Source: Gemmatimonadota bacterium (GTDB lineage: Bacteria; Gemmatimonadota; Gemmatimonadetes; Gemmatimonadales; GWC2-71-9). Taken from it: 9,506 bases of DNA. The stretch spans positions 1 through 9,506 of the forward strand of contig QHUD01000147.1 in NCBI GenBank assembly GCA_003221085.1, in the 5' to 3' direction. The position numbers were made by a program, and so were the translations under genes. A model generated the notes under the pieces. That model had not been told where the DNA came from, ran no database searches, and saw nothing but the letters and a program-made list of their open reading frames with translations. Below are positions 1 to 6,473 of the stretch, in pieces. Numbering within the stretch: position 1 is the first letter of the stretch; each line of letters starts with the position of its first letter.

Positions 1-723
1 CTTGAAGTCGATCTTGCCCGCCCCCACCGCCATCATCTTGTGGTCCGGTGGACCGGCGGAGTCCTTCACGTGGACCATCGGGAAGCGTCCGGGCCAGCGC
101 GCGAAGTAGGCCAGGGGGTCCTGGCCGCCCTTCACGATCCAGTACAGGTCCATCTCCAGCTGGACCAGCTTGGGATCGGTCTCGGCCAGCAGCACGTCGT
201 ACGGCAACTTCCCATCGAGCGGCCCGAATTCGAAGTCGTGGTTGTGGTAAGCGAACTGAAGGCCCGCGGCCTTGGCCTCGGTCCCGGCGCGGTTGAGGCG
301 CTCCGCCCAGCGCTTGTAGTCGTTGAGCGTGTGCCGCTCCTCCGCCGGAATCCACGCGAGCACGAGGTAGCGGTGGCCGACGACCGGGGCGGCGTCGAGC
401 GCCGCGTGCCACTGCTCCGGAGCGAGCGATATGTGCGAGGAGGGTGACGAGAGTCCGTGGTGGTCCAGCATGGCGCGCACGTCGCGCGGGGACTTCCCGA
501 AGTAGCCCGCAAACTCTACTTCCCGATAACCGGTCGCGGCCACGTGCGCGATCGTGCCCTCGACATCCTTCTCCATCTGGTGACGCACCGTGTACAGCTG
601 CAGCCCGATGCGGTCGAGCTTGCGGAGAGGGGCTCGGGGATAGGAGTTGGGGGCTAGGGGCCGCAACATCGGCCCCAGGGCAGCCGCTCCCAGCACCGTA
701 ACGAAGTCGCGTCGGCTAGTCAT
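1..723 (-). CDS. Tat-exported sugar phosphate isomerase/epimerase-like TIM barrel (3' end outside window)
   Basis: 241 codons are visible from the ATG at 723; the C-terminus lies beyond position 1. The N-terminus (TSRRDFV at residues 2-8, then a short hydrophobic stretch to about 23) is a twin-arginine signal, so the product probably acts in the periplasm. The body resembles the xylose-isomerase-like TIM-barrel family: IGLQLYTVR at 39-47, YREVEFAGYFG at 66-76, AYHNHDFEF at 158-166, LEMDLYWI at 189-196 and MVHVKD at 216-221. E190, D192, H218 and D221 sit where this family usually holds metal and substrate residues; the last metal ligand would lie outside the window. AGGAG at 731-735, seven bases before the ATG, supports this start. 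It lies downstream of the GMC dehydrogenase on the same strand with a 42-bp gap, which suggests it works on the oxidised sugar or glycoside. Family and export are fairly sure; the substrate is unknown. Confidence 0.88.
   Translation of the reverse strand, partial: MTSRRDFVTVLGAAALGPMLRPLAPNSYPRAPLRKLDRIGLQLYTVRHQMEKDVEGTIAHVAATGYREVEFAGYFGKSPRDVRAMLDHHGLSSPSSHISLAPEQWHAALDAAPVVGHRYLVLAWIPAEERHTLNDYKRWAERLNRAGTEAKAAGLQFAYHNHDFEFGPLDGKLPYDVLLAETDPKLVQLEMDLYWIVKGGQDPLAYFARWPGRFPMVHVKDSAGPPDHKMMAVGAGKIDFK
633..660 (+). repeat. Degenerate G-rich heptamer array, 4 units
   Basis: Four consecutive 7-base units on the plus strand: CTCGGGG, ATAGGAG, TTGGGGG and CTAGGGG. They lie within the isomerase gene and encode the Pro/Ala-rich linker after its Tat signal (residues 22-30 and beyond). 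The array runs in the opposite orientation to the cleaner array at 736-770. Positions 650-660 are an exact 11-base reverse complement of 756-766. Confidence 0.6.
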
Positions 724-730
724 CCTTGGT

Positions 731-735
731 CTCCT
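731..735 (-). promoter_or_regulatory. Shine-Dalgarno of the isomerase gene
   Basis: On the minus strand this reads AGGAG, with a 7-base spacer to the ATG at 723. It directly adjoins the last unit of the heptamer array at 736-770, so any structure formed by that array would affect ribosome access. Confidence 0.7.
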
Positions 736-770
736 CCCTAGTCCCGAGTCCCTAGCCCCTAGCCCCTAGA
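736..770 (-). repeat. Tandem heptamer array, 5 units, G-quadruplex-capable
   Basis: Five uninterrupted 7-base units on the plus strand: CCCTAGT, CCCGAGT, CCCTAGC, CCCTAGC and CCCTAGA. On the coding (minus) strand this gives five runs of three or four G separated by 3-4 base loops, which fits the general G-quadruplex pattern. The array fills most of the gap between the GMC dehydrogenase and the isomerase and includes the TAG stop codon of the GMC gene (766-768). It ends next to the AGGAG ribosome binding site of the isomerase. Confidence 0.9.
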
Positions 771-2451
771 GCTCGTTGCGTTTCATGGCCTCGACCGCAT
801 ACGCCGCCGCGCGGGCGGTGAGGGCCATGTAGGTGATGGACGGGTTCTGGTTCGCCGACGAGGTCATGCAGGCGCCGTCCGTGACGAACAGGTTCTTCAC
901 GTCGTGGCACTGGTTGTGGGCGTTCAGGACCGACGTCTTCGGATCGCGCCCCATCCGGGCGGTTCCCATCTCGTGGATCGTGAGGCCGGGCGGACTGTCC
1001 TCCACGAACGGCGTGATGTCCTTCGCGCCCGCAGCCTCGAGCATCTCCGCCGCGGTGACCGACATGTCGTGGAGCAGCTTGCGCTCGTTGTCGCTCCAGA
1101 CGCAGTGGATGCGCAGGGTGGGAATTCCCCATGCGTCGACTTGGGCGGGGTCGAGCTCCACATAGTTGGTGGGCCGCGGGAGGCACTCGCCGAACCCGTA
1201 GAACGAAAAGCCCCATGGACCCTCCGTGCGCAGGGCGCGCTTGAGCGCCACGCCGAACCCCGGCTCCCCGGCCGCCCGGCCCCACCCGGCGCGCCCGCCG
1301 CCCCCCTGGAACCCGTAGCCTCGCAGGAAGTCGGGATGCCGCGCCTTCACATTGCGGAACCGCGGGACGTAGATCCCGTTGGGGCGGTTCCCGTGGACCG
1401 TGCGGTCTTCCAAGCCCGGGATCATGCCGCGCGCCCCGCCGCCCATGGTGTGGTCCATCAGATTCTTGCCCAGCTCGCCGCTCGAGTTTGCGAGCCCGGT
1501 CGGGAACCGCGTCGCCTTCGAGTTGAACAGGATGCGGGTCGACTCGAGGGTCGAGGCGCACAGGAACACGACGCGCGCGTGGAACTCGAGCGGCTGGCGG
1601 GTCTGCGCGTCGATGACGCGGACACCGGTGGCGCGCTCGCGACGCTCGTCGTAGATGACGCTGTGTACGACACTGTAGGGCCGTAGCGTCAAGCGCCCCG
1701 TCGCGCGGGCCGCTGGAAGCGTGACGCCGATGCTGTTGAAGTACGAGTGCGTGATGCAGCCACGCTCACAGGGCCCGCAGTAATGGCATGCAGCGCGGCC
1801 GCGGTGCGGCGCCGTGAGGATCGCCACCCGGCCGATCGTGACGATCCGCTCGGGAGCGAACCGCTTGGCGACGCCGTCCCGAACCACCTGCTCCGCGCAG
1901 TTGAGCGCCATCGGCGGGAGGAACTTTCCATCCGGGAGCTGCGGCAGGCCGAGCGCCTCGCCCGAAATCCCGATGAACTCCTCGACGTAGTCGTACCACG
2001 GCGCAACGTCGGCGTAGCGGATCGGCCAGTCCACCCCGAACCCGTCCCGCGCGTTCGCCTCGAAGTCGAGGTCGCTCCAGCGGTACACCTGCCGGCCCCA
2101 CATGATGGACTTGCCGCCCACCTGGCGGCCCCGGATCCAGTGGAACGGCTTGTCGGGATCGAACGTGTAGGGGTTCTCGCGGTCGTTCACGAAGAACTTG
2201 CCGCTGTACTCGTTGCAGGCATAACAATGGCGCTGGATGAACTGATCACGCTCGAGCGCCTTGCGGTCGCCGAAGCCGCGGAACTTCATCTGCCACGGCG
2301 GCACGTGCTCGACGTAATCGCGCGCCGGATCGATCGGGCGGCCGGCCTCGAGCACGAGCGTCGTGAGCCCACGCTCGCACAATTCCTTGGCCGCCCACCC
2401 GCCGGTGATCCCGGACCCGACGACGATGGCGTCGAAGCTGGGTGCCGCCAT
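766..2451 (-). CDS. GMC-family flavoprotein dehydrogenase (gluconate/fructose dehydrogenase large-subunit-like)
   Basis: 561 residues. It should oxidise a sugar or other alcohol group using FAD. The dinucleotide-binding fold starts at once (VVGSGITGG, residues 10-18, followed by LVLEAGRP at 32-39). The C-terminal GMC signature is clear: HEMGTARMG at 493-501, with H493 as a likely catalytic base, and NLFVTDGACMTSSANQNPSIT at 520-540, with N536. Cys222, 225, 228 and 232 form a CX2CX2CX3C cluster that could hold an Fe-S centre, as known in some membrane-linked FAD sugar dehydrogenases. A second pair, C76 and C79, lies in HCYACN. There is no signal peptide of its own; export with the Tat-signal-bearing neighbour is inferred. 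I chose the ATG at 2451 because it overlaps the upstream stop by one base (TGATG) and puts the FAD motif at the usual distance. An ATG at 2496 would add 15 residues and overlap the upstream gene by 46 bases. The exact substrate is unknown. Confidence 0.93.
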   Translation of the reverse strand: MAAPSFDAIVVGSGITGGWAAKELCERGLTTLVLEAGRPIDPARDYVEHVPPWQMKFRGFGDRKALERDQFIQRHCYACNEYSGKFFVNDRENPYTFDPDKPFHWIRGRQVGGKSIMWGRQVYRWSDLDFEANARDGFGVDWPIRYADVAPWYDYVEEFIGISGEALGLPQLPDGKFLPPMALNCAEQVVRDGVAKRFAPERIVTIGRVAILTAPHRGRAACHYCGPCERGCITHSYFNSIGVTLPAARATGRLTLRPYSVVHSVIYDERRERATGVRVIDAQTRQPLEFHARVVFLCASTLESTRILFNSKATRFPTGLANSSGELGKNLMDHTMGGGARGMIPGLEDRTVHGNRPNGIYVPRFRNVKARHPDFLRGYGFQGGGGRAGWGRAAGEPGFGVALKRALRTEGPWGFSFYGFGECLPRPTNYVELDPAQVDAWGIPTLRIHCVWSDNERKLLHDMSVTAAEMLEAAGAKDITPFVEDSPPGLTIHEMGTARMGRDPKTSVLNAHNQCHDVKNLFVTDGACMTSSANQNPSITYMALTARAAAYAVEAMKRNEL

Positions 2452-3032
2452 CAGAAGCTGCCCGGGGACGCGCGCCAGCGGCCCAGCTCGGTGCACCCGT
2501 CAAATGAGCCCGGGATCACCTCGTAGTGCAGCTCGGCCGTGGCTCCGACCTCCGAGGTGCAATAGCCGTACACCGTCAGGAATTTCATGCGCTCGAAAAA
2601 GTGCGGCTGCGCGTCGCCCTTGGCTCGCCGACGCTCCTGTGCCTCGGCATCGAGCGCGGTCACGATCGCCGCGCGCTGCGCGTCGGTCGCGGCGAGGAAA
2701 TCCTTGGCGGACGCGGCGCGCGCGCGCGCGTCCACGTCCGCCAGGCCCTCGAGGAATTGCTTCCGGTCGTCTTCGGGGGCCCACTCGGCGAGCAGCAGGT
2801 CGATGAACCGATGGACCTGCGCGGCGCGCGCGCCGGGCGTGTCCGTCGCGGGGATGATCATCTCCGCGATCGTCGCCACCGTCTCGCTTTGATGGGGATC
2901 CAGCACCTGCAGGCCGCCGGTGCCCGCGCCGCGGTGCACGCCGCGGCCGACGGCGAGCAGCGCATCGATCGGCAACCCGGAGATCGTCGGGATCGCCACG
3001 GCGAGGGAGCGGACCAGGTCTCGGCGGTTCAT
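2451..3032 (-). CDS. Gluconate 2-dehydrogenase subunit 3 family protein with Tat signal
   Basis: 193 residues. The N-terminus MNRRDLVRSLAVAIPTISG resembles a twin-arginine signal. The body carries family hallmarks: LDPHQSETVATIAEMIIPATDTPGA at about 44-68 (given here in part: IPATDTPGA at 60-68), the helix VHRFIDLLL at 73-81, and a C-terminal block FFERMKFLTVYGY (145-157) then SEVGATAELHY and IPGSFDGC (173-180). In characterised gluconate, fructose and glucoside dehydrogenases, such a small subunit pairs with the GMC catalytic subunit and carries it across the membrane. Here it immediately precedes a signal-less GMC gene, with stop and start sharing one base, which fits that role. An AGGG lies five bases before the ATG at 3032. 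It is the first gene of the minus-strand cluster. No cytochrome c subunit is present in the window, so the electron acceptor is not shown. Confidence 0.9.
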   Translation of the reverse strand: MNRRDLVRSLAVAIPTISGLPIDALLAVGRGVHRGAGTGGLQVLDPHQSETVATIAEMIIPATDTPGARAAQVHRFIDLLLAEWAPEDDRKQFLEGLADVDARARAASAKDFLAATDAQRAAIVTALDAEAQERRRAKGDAQPHFFERMKFLTVYGYCTSEVGATAELHYEVIPGSFDGCTELGRWRASPGSF

Positions 3033-3086
3033 CGCGGCCCTAAGAATCGGGCAAACTTCGGGAGTACGCTAGACGGCGGCCGGGCG

Positions 3087-3114
3087 TTGACAGACCGGCC
3101 GGTCGATGTATGTT
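3087..3114 (+). promoter_or_regulatory. Predicted sigma-70-type promoter of argGH
   Basis: A perfect TTGACA at 3087-3092 is followed after 16 bases by TATGTT at 3109-3114 (4 of 6 matches to TATAAT). The predicted start of transcription falls about 30 bases before the argG ATG. The -10 overlaps the palindrome at 3113-3134. Confidence 0.55.
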
Positions 3115-3134
3115 TATGCATCCTTCTGCATAAA
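3113..3134 (+). promoter_or_regulatory. 22-bp palindromic operator, candidate ARG box
   Basis: Perfect 8-base arms TTTATGCA and TGCATAAA are separated by 6 bases. The site covers the end of the predicted -10 and the expected transcription start, the position of a repressor site. The inner 18 bases fit the general layout of ARG boxes (two A/T-rich half-sites with a TGCAT-like core), and about 11 of the 16 fixed positions of the Escherichia coli consensus match. ArgR binding is inferred from the adjacent arginine genes; no argR gene lies in the window. Confidence 0.6.
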
Positions 3135-3151
3135 TCGACAGGAGCGCGAAC

Positions 3152-4384
3152 ATGGGGCCGTTGGTGGTACTCGCCTATTCGGGTGGACTCGACACGTCGG
3201 CGATCGTGCCCTGGCTGCGCGAGAAATATGGCGCCCGGGTCCTGTGTTTTGCCGCCGACGTCGGGCAGGGGCCGGGCGAGCTCGCCGGCCTGGTCGAGAA
3301 GGCCAAGCGCTCCGGCGCCGTCGACTGCGTCGTCCAGGACCTGCGCGAAGAATTCGTGCGCGACTGCGTGTTCCCCACGCTCCGCGCCGGCGCGGTGTAC
3401 GCCCGCACCTATCTGCTCGGCACCGCCATGGCGCGACCGGTCATGGCCGCGCATCACGTGGCACTCGCACAGCAGGTCGGCGCCCAGGCCCTGGCCCACG
3501 GGTGCACCGGCAAGGGAAACGATCAGGTCCGCTTCGAGCTGACCTACGCCGCCCTCGCCCCCGAGCTCCAGGTCATCGCGCCGTGGCGCGAGTGGCAGTT
3601 CCAGGGCCGCGAGGACCTCATCGCCTACGTGAAGGCGAAGGGTGTGCCGGTCCAGGCAACGGTCGACAAGCCGTATTCGACCGACCGCAACCTGTGGCAC
3701 TGCTCGCACGAAGGCGGCATCCTGGAAGACCCGGCGAAAGAACCCCCGGAACATATCTTCGTCCTGACGCGCGATCCGCTCGAAGCCCCCGACCTTCCCG
3801 TGCTGATGGAGATCGGCTTCGAGGAAGGAACGCCCGTGAGCGTCAACCACGTCGCGATGGCGCCGGTGGAGCTGCTCGAGTCGTTGAACGCCACCGCGGG
3901 CGAGCACGGCGTCGGCCGGGCGGATGTCGTGGAGGACCGGCTGGTCGGGATGAAGTCGCGCGGCGTCTACGAGACGCCGGGCGGCACGCTGCTGTACGCC
4001 GCGCACCGCGAGCTCGAGCAGCTGGTGCTCGACCGGCGCACCCTGCGCCTCAAGGACGAGCTGGCGCTCCGCTACGCCGACCTGGTGTACGACGGTCGCT
4101 GGTGGACGCCGGAGCGGGAGGCGCTCGACGCCGCGGTCGCCAGCACCCAGAAGCGCGTGACCGGCGCGGTGCGGCTGAAGCTCTTCAAGGGCGGCCTCAC
4201 GGTCGCGGGACGGGAGAGTCCCTACGCCCTGTACCAGCCTTCCTACGCCACCTTCGGCAAGGACAACGTCTACGATCAGAAACATGCCGAGGGATTCATC
4301 CATCTCTACGGCCTCTCGATCCGGATCGGGTCCGGCCTCGAGGCAGCGCGCCGCCAGCAGGAAGTCGGCGCGGCAGCAGACTGA
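3152..4384 (+). CDS. argG: Argininosuccinate synthase
   Basis: 410 residues, close to the usual length of about 400. It joins citrulline and aspartate at the expense of ATP to form argininosuccinate, in the cytoplasm. The ATP-binding P-loop LAYSGGLDTS is at 7-16, the conserved HGCTGKGNDQVRFE block at 116-129, KPYSTDRNLW at 173-182 with SHEGGILEDP after it, and GVYETPGGTLL at 271-281. AGGAG at 3140-3144, seven bases before the ATG at 3152, sets the start. It is the first gene of an argGH operon behind the promoter and palindrome described above. Its TGA shares one base with the argH ATG, which suggests translational coupling. Nothing in the sequence looks broken. Confidence 0.98.
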   Translation: MGPLVVLAYSGGLDTSAIVPWLREKYGARVLCFAADVGQGPGELAGLVEKAKRSGAVDCVVQDLREEFVRDCVFPTLRAGAVYARTYLLGTAMARPVMAAHHVALAQQVGAQALAHGCTGKGNDQVRFELTYAALAPELQVIAPWREWQFQGREDLIAYVKAKGVPVQATVDKPYSTDRNLWHCSHEGGILEDPAKEPPEHIFVLTRDPLEAPDLPVLMEIGFEEGTPVSVNHVAMAPVELLESLNATAGEHGVGRADVVEDRLVGMKSRGVYETPGGTLLYAAHRELEQLVLDRRTLRLKDELALRYADLVYDGRWWTPEREALDAAVASTQKRVTGAVRLKLFKGGLTVAGRESPYALYQPSYATFGKDNVYDQKHAEGFIHLYGLSIRIGSGLEAARRQQEVGAAAD

Positions 4385-5829
4385 TGCCGCGCCAGCCCAC
4401 GGATATTCCCGCCCCCGCCCCCGCCCCGGCCCCGGCCCCCGCGCCGGCGCACCAGATGTGGGGCGGCCGGTTCACCCTCGGCCCCAGTGAAGCGCTTGAC
4501 GCGTTGAATCGCAGCCTGCCGGTGGATCACCGGCTCTGGCCTCAGGACGTCGCCGCGAGCAAGGCCTGGGTCCACGCGCTCGGCCGGGTCGGGGTGCTCT
4601 CGCCCACTGAAGAGAGCCAGCTGCTCGAGGGCCTCGACCGCGTGGCGGAGCGGCTCGCCGATGGTGCCGCGGTGGGTGCCCCTGACGAGGACGTGCACAC
4701 CTTGGTCGAGCGGCTGCTGTACGCGGAGATCGGCACGGTGGCCGGCAAACTGCACACGGGCCGGTCGCGCAACGACCAGGTCGCGACCGACCTCCGGCTC
4801 TGGACGCTCGGAGCGGTCGACCAGCTCGACTCGGACCTCGCCGCGCTCGGGCGTGCGCTGGTGGCGCGCGCCGAGGGCGGCGTGGACGTATTGCTGCCGG
4901 GGTACACGCATGGCCAGCGCGCCCAGCCGGTGCGCTGGGCGTACGTGTTGCTCGCGCACGCGTGGCCCCTGGTGCGCGACCGGCAGCGCCTGGCGGATGC
5001 CCGGCGCAGGGTGGCGGAGCTGCCGCTCGGATCCGGGGCGCTTGCGGGATCGGGGTTTGCCGTCGACCGGGTGCTCCTGAAGGAAGCACTCGGGTTTCGC
5101 TCGGTCTCCGCGAACGCCCTGGACGCGACGGGCGACCGCGACTTCGTCGCCGAAGTGCTGTTTGCGCTGACCCTCGTGGGCACGCATCTCTCCCGCCTCG
5201 CCGCCGAGCTCGTGCTCTATTCGAGCGCGGAGTTCGGCTTCGTGCGTCTGTCGGACGACTTCAGCACCGGCTCGAGCTTGCTGCCGCAGAAACGGAATCC
5301 CGACATCTTCGAGCTGGTGCGAGCGAAATCGGGCCGGCTGCTGGGAGACCTGGTGGCGCTGCTCACGACCCTCAAGGGCCTGCCGGCGGGGTACAGCAAG
5401 GACTTGCAGGAGGACAAGGCGCTGCTGTTCGACGCATTCGACACGTTGGCCCTGGTGTTGCCGGCGGCGACCGGCGCCATCAGCTCGCTGAGCGTGGACA
5501 GCCAGCGTATGCAGTCGGCGCTCGACGCCTCGTTGCGTGCCACCGACCTCGCCGACCTGTTGGTGGAAGCCGGCGTGCCGTTCCGCGAAAGTCACGGCCT
5601 CGTGGGCCGGCTGGTGCGTGAGGCGGAGCGCTCTGGCGTGCCGCTCGATCAGGTCCCGTTGTCGGTGGCGGAAGGAATCCATCCTGCGCTCGCCGCGGCA
5701 CTGTCGCAGCTGGGAACGTGGGAGGAGTCCGTGGAAAGGCGGGCTACCCCCGGTGGGGCCTCGCGCCGCTCCGTGGCGGAGCAGCTGGAGGTCCTGCGGC
5801 CTGCATTCGCCGAGGGCGGAGGGACTTAA
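4384..5829 (+). CDS. argH: Argininosuccinate lyase with Pro-Ala N-terminal extension
   Basis: 481 residues. It splits argininosuccinate into arginine and fumarate, the last step of arginine synthesis; the active form in the family is a tetramer. MWGGRF, which normally lies almost at the N-terminus, is at 25-30. HTGRSRNDQ is at 124-132, GYTHGQRAQPV at 173-183 (H176 corresponds to the conserved catalytic-region His), and the fumarase/lyase superfamily signature GSSLLPQKRNP at 296-306 supplies the catalytic Ser. The first 24 residues are an extra tail containing seven Pro-Ala pairs. The ATG at 4384 overlaps the argG stop (TGATG). An internal ATG at 4456 would give the usual length but has no visible ribosome binding site, so the longer form is preferred with moderate certainty. 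The gene ends at TAA and is followed by a terminator hairpin. Confidence 0.97.
   Translation: MPRQPTDIPAPAPAPAPAPAPAHQMWGGRFTLGPSEALDALNRSLPVDHRLWPQDVAASKAWVHALGRVGVLSPTEESQLLEGLDRVAERLADGAAVGAPDEDVHTLVERLLYAEIGTVAGKLHTGRSRNDQVATDLRLWTLGAVDQLDSDLAALGRALVARAEGGVDVLLPGYTHGQRAQPVRWAYVLLAHAWPLVRDRQRLADARRRVAELPLGSGALAGSGFAVDRVLLKEALGFRSVSANALDATGDRDFVAEVLFALTLVGTHLSRLAAELVLYSSAEFGFVRLSDDFSTGSSLLPQKRNPDIFELVRAKSGRLLGDLVALLTTLKGLPAGYSKDLQEDKALLFDAFDTLALVLPAATGAISSLSVDSQRMQSALDASLRATDLADLLVEAGVPFRESHGLVGRLVREAERSGVPLDQVPLSVAEGIHPALAAALSQLGTWEESVERRATPGGASRRSVAEQLEVLRPAFAEGGGT
4408..4449 (+). repeat. Seven tandem hexamers encoding (Pro-Ala)7
   Basis: Seven 6-base units of the form CCN-GCN, mostly CCCGCC or CCGGCC, encode residues 9-22 of ArgH. 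Near-identical units suggest growth by replication slippage. The repeat lies just after the argG/argH overlap and before the conserved ArgH core. Confidence 0.85.
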
Positions 5830-5838
5830 CCCAAGGTC

Positions 5839-5867
5839 TTGCCGAGTCTTAGCAGGTTAGGTAGCAT
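5839..5867 (+). promoter_or_regulatory. Possible promoter of the HNH gene
   Basis: TTGCCG at 5839-5844 and TAGCAT at 5862-5867 are spaced by 17 bases; each matches the sigma-70 consensus at 4 of 6 positions. It lies just before the hairpin at 5870-5904, so the hairpin would be at the very 5' end of the HNH transcript. Weak elements of this kind also arise by chance. Confidence 0.35.
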
Positions 5868-5869
5868 AC

Positions 5870-5908
5870 GTGGCCGTCTTGCTCACCCTGAGCGAGACGG
5901 CCGCTTTT
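5870..5908 (+). terminator. Rho-independent terminator of argGH
   Basis: A 16-bp stem (5870-5885 with 5889-5904, containing two G-U type pairs) closes a 3-base CCC loop and is followed by TTTT at 5905-5908. It lies 40 bases after the argH stop on the same strand. The HNH start codon is only 16 bases further on, so the HNH gene needs either read-through or a promoter upstream of the hairpin. Confidence 0.85.
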
Positions 5909-5924
5909 CACCGAGGGGAGTCCT

Positions 5925-6473
5925 TTGCGCTGCCTCGCGCTCAACGCCTCATTCGAGCCACTCACCATGGTGCCCGTGCGCCGGGCGCTGCGGCTCGTGA
6001 TCGACCGCAAGGCGGAGATCGTCGAGGCGGAGGGACCGGTCGTGAAAAGCGAGCGGCTGGCGATTCCCCGGCCGGCGGTCATCAGGCTCGTCAAGTTCGT
6101 CCACGTGCCGCGCCGGTTCCGTCGTCAGGTGACCAATACCTTCCTCTTCGCCCGCGACAACTACCGTTGCCAGTTTTGCGGACGTAGCCAGCAGGAGCTG
6201 CGTCACCGGGAGTGCCTCACCCGAGACCACCTGGTACCGCTGTCGCGGGGGGGCACCAACGGTTGGAGCAACGTCCTCACGGCGTGCTCGAGCTGCAATA
6301 CGCGGAAGGGGAACCTGCTGCCCGAAGAAGCGGGAATGCACCCCTTGCGGCCGCCGTTCGAGCCGCATTTCGTGCACCTCGCGTGGGCGGTACGGCGGCT
6401 CACGTCCATCCAGTCCAAGTACATCCGGCTGTTCTACGGCGGCGAGGTGCTCGCGACGCTCGAGGCGCTGTGA
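5925..6473 (+). CDS. HNH endonuclease family protein
   Basis: 182 residues. The N-terminal region (LALNASFEPLTMVPVRRALRL begins at residue 4; RKAEIVEAEG at 28-37) is typical of a widespread stand-alone HNH subfamily found in actinobacteria, cyanobacteria and related groups. The nuclease fold follows: zinc ligands C82 and C85 in RCQFCG, D101-H102 in RDHLVPLSRGG with H102 as the likely general base, N116, then C121 and C124 in ACSSCNTRKGN. All expected residues are present, so activity is plausible, although the cellular role of this subfamily is not known to me. The start is TTG at 5925 with GAGGGGAG at 5913-5920 as ribosome binding site; the next in-frame ATG would remove the conserved N-terminus. 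Its stop overlaps the GTG of the next gene. No methylase or other restriction partner is nearby. Confidence 0.9.
   Translation: MRCLALNASFEPLTMVPVRRALRLVIDRKAEIVEAEGPVVKSERLAIPRPAVIRLVKFVHVPRRFRRQVTNTFLFARDNYRCQFCGRSQQELRHRECLTRDHLVPLSRGGTNGWSNVLTACSSCNTRKGNLLPEEAGMHPLRPPFEPHFVHLAWAVRRLTSIQSKYIRLFYGGEVLATLEAL

Noticed and set aside
3033..3086. Promoter for the minus-strand oxidation cluster
   Set aside because: The reverse complement of TTGACA with a TAGCGT downstream has a 15-base spacer and poor matches; not convincing enough to call.
3029..4303. Long minus-strand open frame opposite argG
   Set aside because: GC-rich antisense shadow; argG is certain and the antisense protein shows no recognisable motif.
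3106..4383. Open plus-strand frame running from 3106 through argG into argH, as one 907-codon reading frame
   Set aside because: The part before 4384 is an Arg/Gly/Pro-rich shadow of argG with no family features; the argH core and the TGATG overlap place the real start at 4384.
4306..5682. Long minus-strand open frame opposite argH
   Set aside because: Low-complexity His/Arg/Gln-rich composition typical of an antisense shadow of a GC-rich gene.
5925..6473. HNH gene as part of a restriction, homing or defence system
   Set aside because: No methylase, intron, intein or other defence gene is nearby, and this stand-alone HNH type is common in chromosomes.
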